Positions 21,395 through 34,700 of a stretch of 64,000 nt of DNA are shown here, piece after piece. A program made the translations under genes and the position numbers. How positions within the stretch are numbered: the first letter of the stretch is position 1; each line of letters starts with the position of its first letter. The notes under the pieces were generated by a model, which saw only the letters and a list, made by a program, of their open reading frames with translations, did no database searches and was not told the DNA's origin. This DNA is from Marthasterias glacialis (taxonomy: Eukaryota; Echinodermata; Asteroidea; Forcipulatida; Asteriidae). The DNA lies in contig OU452219.1 of NCBI GenBank assembly GCA_911728455.2, forward strand, positions 9,484,320 through 9,548,319, in the 5' to 3' direction.

Positions 21395-21725
21395 GTCATA
21401 ATAGATGTTAATTTTTGCATCGGGGATAAACAATGATCTTTATCCCCCGAGGAAAAACAAAAAATAACATCTATTATAATGGTGACAGTACCCGCTGCTA
21501 ATAGGATTCGAACTGCCTCTAGCTGCCGGGCAATCTTGGTAGTCTAGTTGGTAAGACACCTGCTCTGGAATGGCAGGGGTCGTGGGTTCGAATCCCATCC
21601 GAGGAATATGCCTGTGCAAATTTGTTTCACAGGATTCAGGAAAGAACTGAATATACAGTCCTTAACTCACAATGGTATATGGGTAAAAAACACAAATATT
21701 ATCTCGTAAGTCGTTAGCACAATAA
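21395..21725 (+). mobile_element. tRNA-related SINE with opposed B boxes
   Basis: A-box-like tggtagtctagttgg and B box gggttcgaatccc (21584-21596) point right, while aggattcgaactgcc (21503-21517) is a B box pointing left. The tail includes aagaactgaatatacagtcc. Copies: 39470-39790 (minus), partial 4016-4200, 35520-35640 and 54340-54475. Confidence 0.75.
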
Positions 21726-21807
21726 AAAGGTGAGCACAAAACATAGTTTTGTAAGAGTTTCTTCAAATTTGTTTATTGACTAACTACTGAGTGTGCTTCT
21801 CATTAAC

Positions 21808-21968
21808 AGATCTGGCTCCATTTCACAAAGAGCTACGATTAATCTCAAGTTCAAATCATTCTTAATTGCTAAGCAAAGTGTGATGTCACGATACAAATCA
21901 CTATGGTATTAGTGATATGACAACTCACTTTTAAGATGAATATTAGTGCATTGTGAAATCGAGCCCAG
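21808..21968. mobile_element. Foldback MITE (ggctccatttcacaaagagct)
   Basis: ctccatttcacaaagagct at the left and gcattgtgaaatcgagccc at the right form inverted ends; the interior is gatgtcacgatacaaatc-like palindromic sequence. Confidence 0.65.
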
Positions 21969-22321
21969 CACTGTCAGAGTGACTCATCAAAAGCTTTAAT
22001 ACCATAATAAATGTAGTAGTAGAAACATGTCAGACATTCTTGTTTTGTTGTTGGCTATCGGTTGTTATAAGCAATCAACTAAAACAAAACAAAAAAAGTA
22101 ACTGTGTTATTCACAATCACTTTTGAAAGATCATCCAGGTTTCTTAAAACGTTACCCAACGATCTTTGTTCATCTTTCTCCTCATTTATTTAAACAACAA
22201 GTCAATAATCAGAAGCTAACAGTGTCCTTTAAAATGACAAACGGTGGGTTTCATTTTCTTTGATATACACACAATGTAGATTATGGCCTTTTCAAGAAAT
22301 TTAATACAAGTTTAAGTTGTT

Positions 22322-22676
22322 TAACCAGTTACCACTGGGATTCTTTCATTTTTTCCTGTCAAGCCTGACAGGATTATTTTCTCAGAATTGCCGGATTTGT
22401 TTTTTTAAGAGTACCACTGGCTCAAAGAAACCTTGCCTTGACAAAGCCAAGAGAACAAAGATTCTCTTACATGCAATGTGATTTTTGTCCAGTTTGTGTG
22501 GGTGAAACAAAGCATTACGTAGCGCGTACGTGCTCTGTGCACACTTTCCATTGGAATGTCCGGGCGACCTTCGTTCCAATACTCTGATTTTACACAATGG
22601 CGTGCTTCACATTCGCCTGTTTGCTGTCTCAAAATATAATTTCGTGGATACACATCAGCCAGCACCAAATGGTTTA
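22322..22676. repeat. Dispersed repeat family (ctgtcaagcctgacagg), copy 1
   Basis: Blocks in order: gttaccactgggatt, agaattgccgga, gagtaccactggc, ttgacaaagccaagagaac, then gtgtgggtgaaac. Other copies are at 31345-31925, 33729-34275 and 50636-51200 (+), 28745-29000 (reverse), with a fragment at 12945-13030. Likely a non-autonomous DNA element. Confidence 0.8.
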
Positions 22677-22744
22677 AGATTCATCATTTTACTACCTTGA
22701 TATCTTTTGATTCTTGGTTTGTCATAGACGCTTTCAGTTTCAGA

Positions 22745-22795
22745 CTATGGACGGATGAAGAATGGAGTGTAGGTTCCAGGCTCTGGTGTTGGAAT
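22745..22795 (-). CDS. XDH: XDH exon 32 (C-terminus and stop)
   Basis: Acceptor AACAG|ATTCCA, then [16 protein letters not shown] and stop TAG at 22745-22747. The PEPGTY.P tail fits the family terminus, though the last residues differ from vertebrate XDH. Confidence 0.9.
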   Translation of the reverse strand: MPTPEPGTYTPFFIRP

Positions 22796-25700
22796 CTGTT
22801 GGTGAGAATAAACAGAATCAGCAATTCATAACAAATAAATGAGATGCTGGTTTGCATTTGGTAATGACTTGCTTACACAGTTTCCAATCATGAGACCGAG
22901 GGAGAGTGTTTGAGAGGAATAGCCAAAGGTCTTGGGCCCAACAGGGAGCTGCAAGTCTTTGACTTGATCAAGATCACAACGATGTACAGTCTGACGTCTC
23001 TATCAGTTCCAGGGGCCTTGTCATATGAGGCAGTTTTTTACAAACAACTTTACCGGCAAAGGACTTCACTGCATGCAGAATGAAAACTTCAGTAACACAA
23101 GAGAAATGTTTTTTTTTTAACAGTGGTTTTATACTGTCCCCTAAAATTATGTGAAAACTGAAATGTGAACGTTGTTTCTTCTTTGACATTGCCTGGAACT
23201 GGTTGCCTGCAAATTGCTTTGTGTGATACAGCCTTCAGACATATTTAAATTGTGGAATGAACCGGTCCTGCCAAGTCCAGTCCTCACGTCCAAGTCAAAG
23301 ACACAAATGTCAAAGACAACTTGGACCTTTCATCCCAGACCAAGATACAGACCAGCAAGAGGACGACTTGGGAAAGAGGTCAGTCTCTTGACCTTAAACC
23401 AATCTTGGCAAAAGGGCCCCTTTTAACTCCAGTGTGTAAACTGATCTCTTAAGTCCAAAACTCAAACTGTCCAAACTAAGACCCAAACCACATGACCTGC
23501 AGGTCCAAGACCAACACCCGATAAGGAAAACCTGTCAGGTATGAACATCTTAAACACTGTTGGAAAAGAATTTAAAAGCTGGTCTCCAGAACCTACAAGC
23601 CTAACAGTCCAAAACATGAAGACAATAGGGTGTCATGGCCAGGCGGTCTGGTTCTGGTGTGGGCTTGAATCCCGGCCATGACACTTGTGTCCTTACCCAG
23701 AAGTAAATGTGTGCCTGTGAGGGCAGGGATGGTTCTTGTGACTGATTTAGCTTGATTTGCTGTAACTTGGCAGTACAGGTTGCTCACTCCACAGGGAGCA
23801 GAGATGGCAATCAATGACCAACATTGTGTTTTAGGAAAACAGAGCGTTGAAGTTTGATCGGTTTTCATTTACAGGAAGGTTGAATTCTGCATGGGAAAAC
23901 ATGCCTTTGGGGTAATTCTAGCAAAAAAATGTAACAGTAATGCCATATGACCTTATGTTACTGGGACAAAAAGTACTTTGTGTAACTTGAAGAAGGGCGT
24001 AGAGCCTTATGCCATTCTTCTGGGCGCACAATGAATTATCAACAGAGAAACTTCTAACCTGTTGAGTAAACTGATCTGGACAAGCCATACGTATCCTCTC
24101 AGAAGTAGCTGGGCTATCTAGACGGAACACTCCTGTGATGCCAGCGTCTTCTCTGGCAGACTGAATGGCATCTTTGATGGCAAAGAACACCGAGGCTGCG
24201 AGGAATAACGGTGGCTCACCGATTGCCTGCAAATATATCAAGATGAAAATTGTGGAATTGGTTCAGTGCAAAAAGGTTCTATTACTCATTCATACAACAA
24301 AACAATCATCATGCAACCAACACGACTAGTTAAACGCTACAAGGTTGTATGATCGTGTGGTAGCCAAGTGGCCTATCGCACTGGACTAAAGCTTTGGCAT
24401 TTCTGATCAGCAGAGCGTGGGTTCGATTCCCGGTCTTGACAATTGCATCCTTAAGCAAGGTACTTTAATAACCATTATTGCTTTGTCCTTCAGATGGGAC
24501 ATAAAGACGTATGTCCTGTGTACTGTGTTACGCACGTAAAAGAACCCAGTTCCACTTATCGCTAAGAGAAGGGGTTTGCCCTGGCGTTTCTGGCATAGTA
24601 GGCTGGAGATTGCACCGCATTAGATTTTAAACACCTTACAAGATGCTATATATAAATGGGTCTCACAATTCAGAAAATTTGCATACCTGTCTTAAACATA
24701 ATAAGCGCTTTGAGACGCCCGTAGATAAAGCACATGAATTTGTGAAACTATAGGATGTCTTGTGAGTTTCCAAAATTTGCATGGGGGATATAGTATCTAC
24801 TCTAATACAGATGAAGTTTGCAGGAATAATATTATCTTCATGATCACCTGTTAACAGTCATCTACACTATAGAGTTAAGCGATTTTGAGGAGTCTTTGGT
24901 TTTGTCATCAGGACTAAATTTCATAAAAGCTGTTAAACAGAAAAGATTACTGAGCAGATATTAACAGGGTATCGGTCACAATGATATTAAAAACATGGAA
25001 TTTTGGCTGGTAACCTACTTCTGCTTAGTAAGCGTTTTCTGCGCTTACTGGCTTTATGAATTTGGGCCCAGAGTGATAACAGTCACCTCACACCAAGTAT
25101 TTTTACTGACCTTAGAGGAACAGACCGCAAATGGATTTGGCGCCCTCGTGAGCAAACTGACGTTAAACTCTGCTGGAATGTCCCCAAAGGCGGGGATTTT
25201 ATAGAAGCCGGGTCCTTTGGTCAGCAGATGACCTGATGGAGTGATCCGATAGTCCTCAAGGACGAAGAGTCCGTAACCTTGGATGAAGGCACCTTCAATC
25301 TAAGATACAATCAGAATAATAGTCACCATAGCAGGATCAGCAGCTCTATCAAAGTATCCTTCAAATTTCAAACGAATATTAGTCTTTTCACGAACCTTGG
25401 CCCAAATTCATAGAGCTGCTTAAGCAGACAATAATGGCCAAAAAAATTCTGCTAAGCAAAATAAGCAGGAAACCAGTCACAAACAGTACATATGACATAG
25501 TATTTTGGCTGGTAACCTTTTTTTCTGTTAAGCACAAGATTTTATGAAACTGAGCCCAGATCTCCAAGCTTTGGACCAGCGGAATGTTTGTTACAAACAA
25601 AAAATATTTGTTTCTGGTAACTTTCGGTTTCACAAAAAATGTGGCTTTGTTTTCCTCAACATTGGTCTCCATTCTTGTTCTTGTTTTTTTCATTAAATAC

Positions 25701-28700
25701 CTACATATGGTTACTCCAGCAAAATATTCAAATAGTTCTTGACCATTCCTTCTCAGTTCTAAAGTGCTATTTTTTCAATCAATAGCAAGTAAGTTTTGAA
25801 TGATTTTCAAACAGTAACATTTTCTTTTTCCCAAAGAGTCACGATTAGACTTTAATAACTTCACATTTGTCAGTATGAGTATGTGTATCACTTCATAGAA
25901 TTAGATTGGATGGAAACACAATGCTTGGTGATTTTTTTTTTACTACCTGTCCGATATCTATGGCTGGATTGAGACTGTCCCCAATGTCCATGACGATATC
26001 TGTCCTGAGAATCTGGTGATCTCCTGTCAAGCAGTCAATCTCTACTTCTGAGACAGACACGCCGTCCACAAAATAATTAAATGGTCTCCCCTCACTAGTC
26101 TCCCAGTTATAGTGAAGGTCAGGAGTTCTAATCCCAGGCAAAAGAAAATCCAATGAGACCAGTATAGGTATTTAGTTAAATCAATCACATGATGTTTTTT
26201 AAAAATCCAAATCCCCCCAAATTATTTTAAAGCAAGGGCAACAAGGCACTTGTGAGTTGGATTTTAAATAATGTCTGATAACACCTCAAGTCGTTCTGCA
26301 AGTCACACCGACAGACCTATTCTTGCAGCTTCTATTCTGCAAGAATCTTCAGGATTGAAGGAAGCAGACTGCACAGAAGAAGAAGAAGACCTTGCAAAAG
26401 CAAATTTATCACCCTTTCTTGATCTCGTTGTACAAAGAAATTGTTGCATGTATTCCTCGTAACACTTTTGTAACCATTTTGGGTCTTTTTTTCACCCATC
26501 TTACTTAAACAAATCGCAGAACACTTGCATCTCAGAAGAAGAGAAATTCTCTATGGCACGTTGTTCATGTCATTGTTACAAAATGGCGACGCAACCTTAG
26601 GCAAATAGTGCCATCTTTGTTCATTTTTCTCCAACTGTTGGTGAAATAGCACCCTCTTCTTTTAAACAATTTTTTTCTCTCTTTATACCAAAATCGGTTG
26701 GCAGGTATGCGTCTTGATGGAAAACTCAAATTGGATTCTCCAGACTAAAGACAGTGATGCTACGTCAGATGGTCTGGGGCAAGCTTTTGCATAGCAACCT
26801 CCAGATGGGCAAAGCAAACTTGCCAACTGAACCATGTGACTTAGCAACAGTCTCTAGTCTGAGGAATCCAATTTTGAAGTGTTCACTTGTGACTAACAAT
26901 TGTAATTGTACCAGAAAGTATTCAAATGTAACTCCCAAATGGCTTTTTAAACAAAGATATAATTGATGATCGTAATTATTAAGGTTTGTGAAACTCACTT
27001 GTAAAATCCTGTGGTTGACAAACTAACACGATCATTGTATGCTGCCATAACCTGTTTTAATAAAAAAAAACACACATCAAAGAAGAAATCATTTTTGCTA
27101 TAGTTTTTATTTTGCCATCAAAAAATTTAATGAACAATCCGACAGTCAGAATCATGGAAGGAGGATTACGAGAGATTGATAAGCTGCAACTGTTTTTTAT
27201 CAATGTATTCGGCACAGGAGAGGCAAGTCCAAGATTCCTGCACACCATTGCTAATCATGGCCGAATATCGACTGTGGCTTATGGTCAAGGGTTGGCCTAT
27301 TCATGGTGAAGACATTCCATGTCTCCAAACAGAACAAAAATCCCACTGCATTTTATAAGAACCTTTATCGTCTTTACTTCGTTTATTAAGGTTTTTATTG
27401 TGTAAACGATATTCTTAAAAGAAAAAAAAATATTTTGGAAATTCCGAAAAGTTCTGAAAAAATTCAATCGCGCAGAGGCACAGTATATGTTTTTCAATAC
27501 TGTCGGAAGTGCTCAAATCTCATAGAAAAGCAGCTTTACAATGGAATCCAACAATCCTAAATATCACTGAAAAATTGTTATCAGTTCAGCAGAGTCGGGT
27601 GTGGGTTCAAATCCTGGTCATGTCACTTGAGCAAGACACTTTGTTGCTTCTCTTCACCCAGGAGTAAATGGGTACCTGTGAGGGCAGAGATGGTTCTTGT
27701 GTTTTTAGCTTGATGTGCTACATACTTGGCAGCACAGGCTGCATACTCCCAAAAGAGCTGAGATGGTTGAAGGAAACAAATAAATGACACAATGACCAAA
27801 TGCATCATGTTCATGTGCCATGAGCGTCAAAACTGATAGGTACCAGTGCTAATACAATATTATTGATGAAGTTGTTAATACAAGCCTACAACAGTAGCTA
27901 CCAAATCAATTGTTTGGTTCTATTTTGTGGCAGGCACAATGGTTTGCCAAAAAAATTAGCATGAAACATTGGCGCAGTTTCCAAAGCTTTAGTGTTCCTT
28001 TTAGAAATATTTGGACTGACTTTTTTGAACAAAGATAGAGCGTGCTTACCCAGCTTTCCCATGAACCTTTGGGATTATCTTGAATGAACCGTTCCAAGCG
28101 TTGCAGCAGAGTCTCACAAGCAGCCTATTAAATCACAATCAATTAATTATAAATTACAAATAAGGTCCAGGTCTACTTAGGGAGCGTCTCAGAAGTTGGG
28201 CAGGTTCTAGACGCAAAGGAACAATCCCTCAGGCAAACGGCTGCAATCCAGTGGACCACCAGAGCGTTTTAACTGACTGCTGAGCTACGGTAACATTCCC
28301 ACATAAGAGAATATGCACATTGGCATTTTAAATGTTCTAATAGAACATTGCGGAGGTCCAAAGGACCAAGTCTATGTATGCCTGCTCAAATACTTATCCG
28401 ATCCACTTAGAACGTTCTTGACTTTTAAGACGCTTCCTTACCTAAGAATGAAATTAAATGTAACAGTCATGAAACAAAAAATGTATCCAGCATCCCATTG
28501 TAAATTTTGTTTGCCATCAGACATTGCATTACTTTTGACTTTTTGTTTCATAAAAAGTGGATAAAACCTTAGAAATTGAACCAGAGAGAATGCAGATTGC
28601 TTCATAATCAGGTCTTTTGAAGTGGGGAATGCCCAGCCATTTTATCTCCCATTATGACCATTGAATGCACACAAGCCCATATGAACAGTTAACGGCGGAT

Positions 28701-31700
28701 GACGTGTATATATGTCATTATTTTCCATGCAAGAAACCAGTTGACGTGAGTTTTGTATTTTTGTGTTAAATTCGCAGCCCGAAACAACAGTCACCCAGAC
28801 ATTCCACTACAGAGCCTGCACAGAGCATGCACTCACCGATTTACGCTTCGTTTCATCCACACAAATACGACGAGTGGTACTGGAACTTGTGCTGAAATTT
28901 GCCCATTATGCCGGGGTTATTGTTTAATCCCCGATTCCAGACCTTTGTCCTTTTATTCCAAGAGAGAATTACCAGACATCAAGAGGTTTCCACCATTGTA
29001 TATCATTGTACCGGCAATTCTGAGAAAATAATCCCACCAGGCTGGACAAGAAAAAATGGAAGATCCCCGGCGACAGCAGCGTTCTCCATTTTCATTACTT
29101 TCAGATACAGAAACAAATAAACTGACTGATGGAAAGAATGAATGCCAGTCCCAAGAAAACAACAAAATGAGCCTAACGACAAACAAATACCTTGATTGCC
29201 ATCCCATTGAGATCAGAGCTAGAGCTAGCAGCCGTTGGTGAAGTGTTGGGAACCGTCTGGGTGTTGGTTTCGCTGATGTGTATCTTCTCCAGGGGTACTC
29301 GCAGTGTCCTGCTAGCGACTTGGATCATCTTAGTATGTAACCCTTGACCCATCTCAACCCCACTGTGAGCAATCAGCACTGAACCGTCAGTGTAGATGTG
29401 AACTAAGGCACCAGCCTACATGAAGAATGGAAGAGAACACCGGGTAACATTTGAGAATTTTTCCTGGGTCCTGCATGTCCTGTTTCATAGAGCTGCTTTA
29501 AAGCAAATCAATTAGGAAAGCACAAAACAATTCTGCTCACCAGAAGTAGGTTACCAACCAAAACACCATGTCATATGTACAATTTGTGACTGGTTTCACG
29601 TTGCTAGCTTTTGCTCAGCAGAAATCTCTTGAGCACCATTTTCTACAGCTCTATGAAATTGGGCCCACTATTGTAAACCTGTCAAGCTATTAAAAATGAC
29701 TAAGCACAGAAATAGATTGCTTAGCAGAACCAAATTACCAGCCAAAGAACTTTAAGACAAACGGCATAATGGAAGTAGTAAACCCCAATCATTGAATAAG
29801 TTTCAAATAAAATCAATATATAGGCAAGTGAATTAGTTTCAGATTCAACAGTTTTGTGAAGGCTCGACATTGGTTAGTGTTGAGGGTAGGCCTTACCTGA
29901 TTCATTGTTTTGTAAGTGAAAGCGATTCCAAACTTCGTCGGAGTAACAGCAATACCTTTTTTTCTCCATCGGTTCTCGCTGAAATAAAAGTTATTAAATC
30001 ATCAGACTAAACCAGGGCATGACAAAAGTAAAATATTCTAAAAAAGTTGAGCAGCAATGAAAACTTAACATCTTGTGTTTAAAAGATTCCTCACAGAACA
30101 AAGAACGTAATCTCTTATTTGACCCAGTTCACCTGACGTCTTCACCTCAATAAATCTTGGTTTTGCCGTTTTGGGAGTCATAATCCCTGCATGCCACTGT
30201 GCAGTGCTCCTAGGCGACGCGCGCACATTTACGCACTCTCCATATTGTCCCAGCAATTTGATGACTCGCAAAATGGCAGACCGTGGGCAGACAGTAGCTG
30301 AGCATGATTCAAGGGGTTTTTACCTATTAAACTGGTCAACATCTCTTCTGCGGTTGTCATAATCACTCTTAGTCAGGCACTGTTGCCAGCATCGTTCCAG
30401 GTTCCAGTTCTTCAGTTCCTGTCCAAAGTGTGTCCTGTCCCCCTCCTGGTAGAAATTAAGCTCTCGAATCTGGGTAGTTGAATAAAAAGTGTGCAATTTG
30501 GGGAGTTTTATTGATGACAAAAAGCGGGCTGCAGGCTGCTAAGTAGTGTTGATGCTGTTTAGCTTGATGATGCAGCATCAACACTACTTAGCAGCCTGCA
30601 GCATCAGAGTCCGGCATTCTCCTGAAGACAATCAGAGCATACTGATCGAAACGTCGAGTTGTTTAACCATCGGTTCTTTTCAGAACCATTCCAACTCATT
30701 AGAGATTTCCACATGGTGTTACCGCAAAACTCACTAGATTGTATTCCCACCACGCAAAGTTTCAAATCTTACTTATGCCTGTCTTTATTAAATCTAAATT
30801 TTCAGAAATGAAGGATTCAGAATGACTGAGGGTTGTAGGACCAAAAAACAAGTGCTTATCACTGGGTCAGGCTTCCAATCTTATCAAAGTCTGAACATGT
30901 TGGTGTGAAGTGACATAGGAGAGGAGGATATTGGAGGATTGAGGTCACCTGTAGGCAAGGGGGCCTAGGGAGTAAGGGTTAATGAAGCACATGTTTTAAA
31001 ACTGAACTAGAATTGTTGGTTTCCAAGACATATTTAACTCACTTTTATCTGGGATAATCCACATTTGCTGGCAATGTCAGAGACTAAAGACTCCGTGATC
31101 AGCATACTCTGGGGTGCGCCGAAACCACGGAAGGCAGTATTTGATGGAAGGTTAGTTTTGCACGGATAGCCCGTCACAATTATATTTGGGATGTTGTAGC
31201 AATTATCCCCATGAAAGACCGCTCTTTCCAAGACCTAGATGTAAAATAAATACACAATAATGAAAATCGTTCCTAAGGAAAAAGAGAAAAGTTAGCACTT
31301 TTTAAAACTGAGATTTACCAGAACATGAGCGTCCAGTTGATGCTCAACTCTTAACCAGTTGCTGTCGGATTATTGTCTCAGAATTTACCAGCACCATTTT
31401 TCTTTCAGAGTACCACTGGCACAAAGAAACCTTGACTTGACAAAGCCAAGAGAACAAAGATTCTTTTATCATTTCTCTAACTAACAAATGTCAAATACAT
31501 GCATCGTGAAATGCAAAACCTCGGCCGTGATTGGTACTAAATCCGGAGCCAAGGCTGGATCTCCGGCTCACTCTGACTTACATCCAGTGAGCCAAAATAC
31601 AATAAATAAATAATGGTGGAAGCCTCTCGCTGCTTGTAATCCTCTTCTTGGAACAGAAGGACAAAGGTCTGGAATTGGGGACTACACACTAGCCCCCGCA

Positions 31701-34700
31701 TAATGGGCACAAAACGGCGATATTTTCAAGACCATGTTTGTGTGGGTGAAACGAAGCGCTACACAGCATGTGCGTCCTCTATGCACTCTTAGCAGTGGAA
31801 TGTCCGGGCGACCTTTTGTGTCTGGATTCCGATTTTACACAATGGCGTGTTTAAACGTTGCCCATTTGCTGTCTCGGAAAATAATGTCCTGAAACATCAT
31901 CCAGCGGCAACTGGTCAAGGATACAACTGTCACTAAATCAAGCATCAAAAAGTCATATCTAACTTAGTTAGCTCATGAAGTAGTGACACATTTATTTAAG
32001 TGTTTTTTGGAGCAAAACAAAGGTCATCAAGAATTAAAAATGGCAAATATATTTATTTGATTTATGTTCCCTCCAACTGTTCACATTCAGAGTCAGCAGA
32101 AGGTTTGCATAATAAAACCATCAAAGAATGCCCATTAAGTTTGGGCAGCTGTAACAATTATCCAAGTAAGAGAGACAAACATTCTAGTTTTAATTATTTT
32201 ATTTGTGATGTCCTGTGCCAAAACCAGAAAGTTTGCGCCAAAACTAAAAACTGGGCTTTGCTCATCTTCAAAGAGATGAGAAGCAGAGCTTTCAAATAAT
32301 ACCTAATTAGGCCTATAAAGGAAAGCATTTCTCAATATGTTTAAGACATCACATCACATTCATATCAAGGCTATCTTCACTTTTAATGCCTGATAATGCC
32401 GTGGGGCATCACATTTGGTCATGATCGTTTTAAAAAGACTCACCGAAACAGATAGATCAACAGAGTACCCGCTGTTGGAGTAGAGATCAAGCTGAAGTGC
32501 TCTTATCTTGCCGTCGTTATTAAACCCCACCTTGAATCGTCCCAAGAATGGATGCCGTGTTCCGGAAGTGCTCATGTCTTCATCTCGATCCAGCATCAAA
32601 CGTACAGGACGATTCACCCTTCAGAGAAACAAAGAGGGAGAAAAATAAATTGTTTTTTATCAAAATGTCTTCGTTCTCTTTTCCATCAAATGAATGTAAC
32701 CAAACTGAGGCTGCAGTGATTATGAATAAGCCATGTTAGTTTTCTATCTTTCTATAAACCTTTGTAACAAACCGAGTCTGAAGGGGTAGAAAAGCCAAAC
32801 TCATTTTTGTATAAAGAGATTCATTAATTCACATTATAAAGAAACTTGCCCAAGATGCTGGCAGCATAGTGACAGCCTTGTGGCATAATTTATCATTAAT
32901 TACAAAAATGTCATAATCATTTCTGTAGTTTTTAAATATTTTGGGGCAATTGTGAAGGACGTTACTAACCAGGGAGCACAGGCAAATATCAAAAGTGTTT
33001 GATTTTTCAAAAGGGAGGAAAACTGGATAGCCCGAAGAAAAACCTTTGTGGCACAGGAGAGAACCGCACACAACTCTACTAAAATATGGCCCTAGCCAGA
33101 AATTGTACCAGGCCACATTGGTGACAGGCGATGCTTTATGCACATGCCATCCACGCCACCATAACAGTAATAGTGTGTATTTATTATGTGCATTTTCCAG
33201 CCTAGTAGGCCTCTTAAAGCATCTTGTTATCATTAGTACAATTTATTGGGCCCTTAGCTTATCTGAAACCATCTCAACTCCTTAGGAGTATGCAGCACTG
33301 GCAGCCAAATGGGTGCGCAGGTTGCTCATCATTCACATCAATCTCTATCCTCACAGGTACCAATTTACTCCTGGGTGATGAGAAGCGATTATAGTTAAGT
33401 GTCTTGCAAAACGACACAAGTGTCACCACTGAGATTCGAACCCACATTCAGATGACTCAGCCACCAGAACTTGAGTTCCTCAACTTGATCAATTTAGTGA
33501 GAAAGACAAACATCTGGACGACGGTAGCTTACTTTTTGGCAGCTACAGCACACATGGCAGAGTTGATACCGCACCTGCTTTCCTTCCCACCAAACCCACC
33601 TCCAAGTCTCTTCACACGACTTACAACCTTGTTCTCTGGAACTCCGAGTGCATTTGCAACCATGGACTAAGGAGAGAGAGAGAGAGAACAGAATGGTATA
33701 ACCTTAGCTTAATGGTATGACTGCTGAGAGCTGCCCTGAACTAGTTGCCACCAGGAACCTTCAATTTTTTCCTGTCCAGCCTCACTGGTATGTATTCTCG
33801 GAATTGCCGGAATCACTTTTCTTTGAGAGTACCATTGGCACAAACAAACCTTCTCTTGACAAAGCTAAGAGAACAAAGACACTCTTTGAAGCATCACGCT
33901 TTTTGTTTTATTGTACCGTGAAATGCAACACTTCAGCTGTGAGCTATGCTGAGGATTGTTCGCCAATCCAGAACCAAGCTGAAAACCCGGTTCACTCGGA
34001 CTTAATTCTATTGAGCCAAAATACAATAAATGAACAAGAATGAAAGCCTCTCGATGTCTCATAATCCTCTTCTTGGAACGATAGGAAAAAGGTCTTGAAT
34101 CGGGGGTTACGCAATAACCGAAGAACAATAGCCAAAAATCAGTAAAAATATTTAGCGCCATCTATCCTGTTTGTGTGGGTGAAACCAAGCTTAACACTGG
34201 GTGTGCGTGGCCTTGTGATTATACAATTTCTAATCTGACAGTGGGTATTATATGAGAAAGTATAACTTGCCATTAGCAATTTGGAATTATCAGTTACAGC
34301 CAATCTTTCTCGTACAAACATAGCTTCATTGATGATGTACTTTATTACTATTGGGAATCAACATTTGCTCTCTGGCGTGAAGAATGTACTTATACCAGGC
34401 ATTGTGAAGGCAGTCAAGCTTAGATTACGAGTCCAACCTACCTGCGCTGTTTTCAGCGCCTGAGTGGATGATATGACTTCCACTTCCCCTTCTTCTCCAG
34501 GGATAACCAATGTAGAGAAGGTCTCTAGGTAGAAGTGTTCCTGGGCCCCTATTTTGACCTCTCCTTCTAGGATGTGATGAGAATTCTCAAGACCTTCCTG
34601 GATATTACCTCTCTTGACGGAATTGTGCGGGAAGAAGAAGGAGTTATGCTTGATGGCGTCCTGTTAGAGAACAGAATTAAAAACCCAAATTGTTAGTCAT

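Larger units (their letters stand above)
19431..22744. other. Intergenic stretch between XDH 3' end and the hydrolase gene
   Basis: AT-rich and without credible exons. It holds poly-C tracts near 19538-19590, a tRNA-related SINE (21395-21725), a foldback of about 160 bp (21808-21968) and a dispersed repeat (22322-22676). A possible polyadenylation signal for XDH (AATAAA on the minus strand) lies at about 22185-22190. Confidence 0.6.

Noticed and set aside
24350..24435. Possible tRNA-Leu/Ser gene
   Set aside because: A and B boxes are present, but the stems do not pair fully and the sequence continues into a shared 330-bp SINE body.
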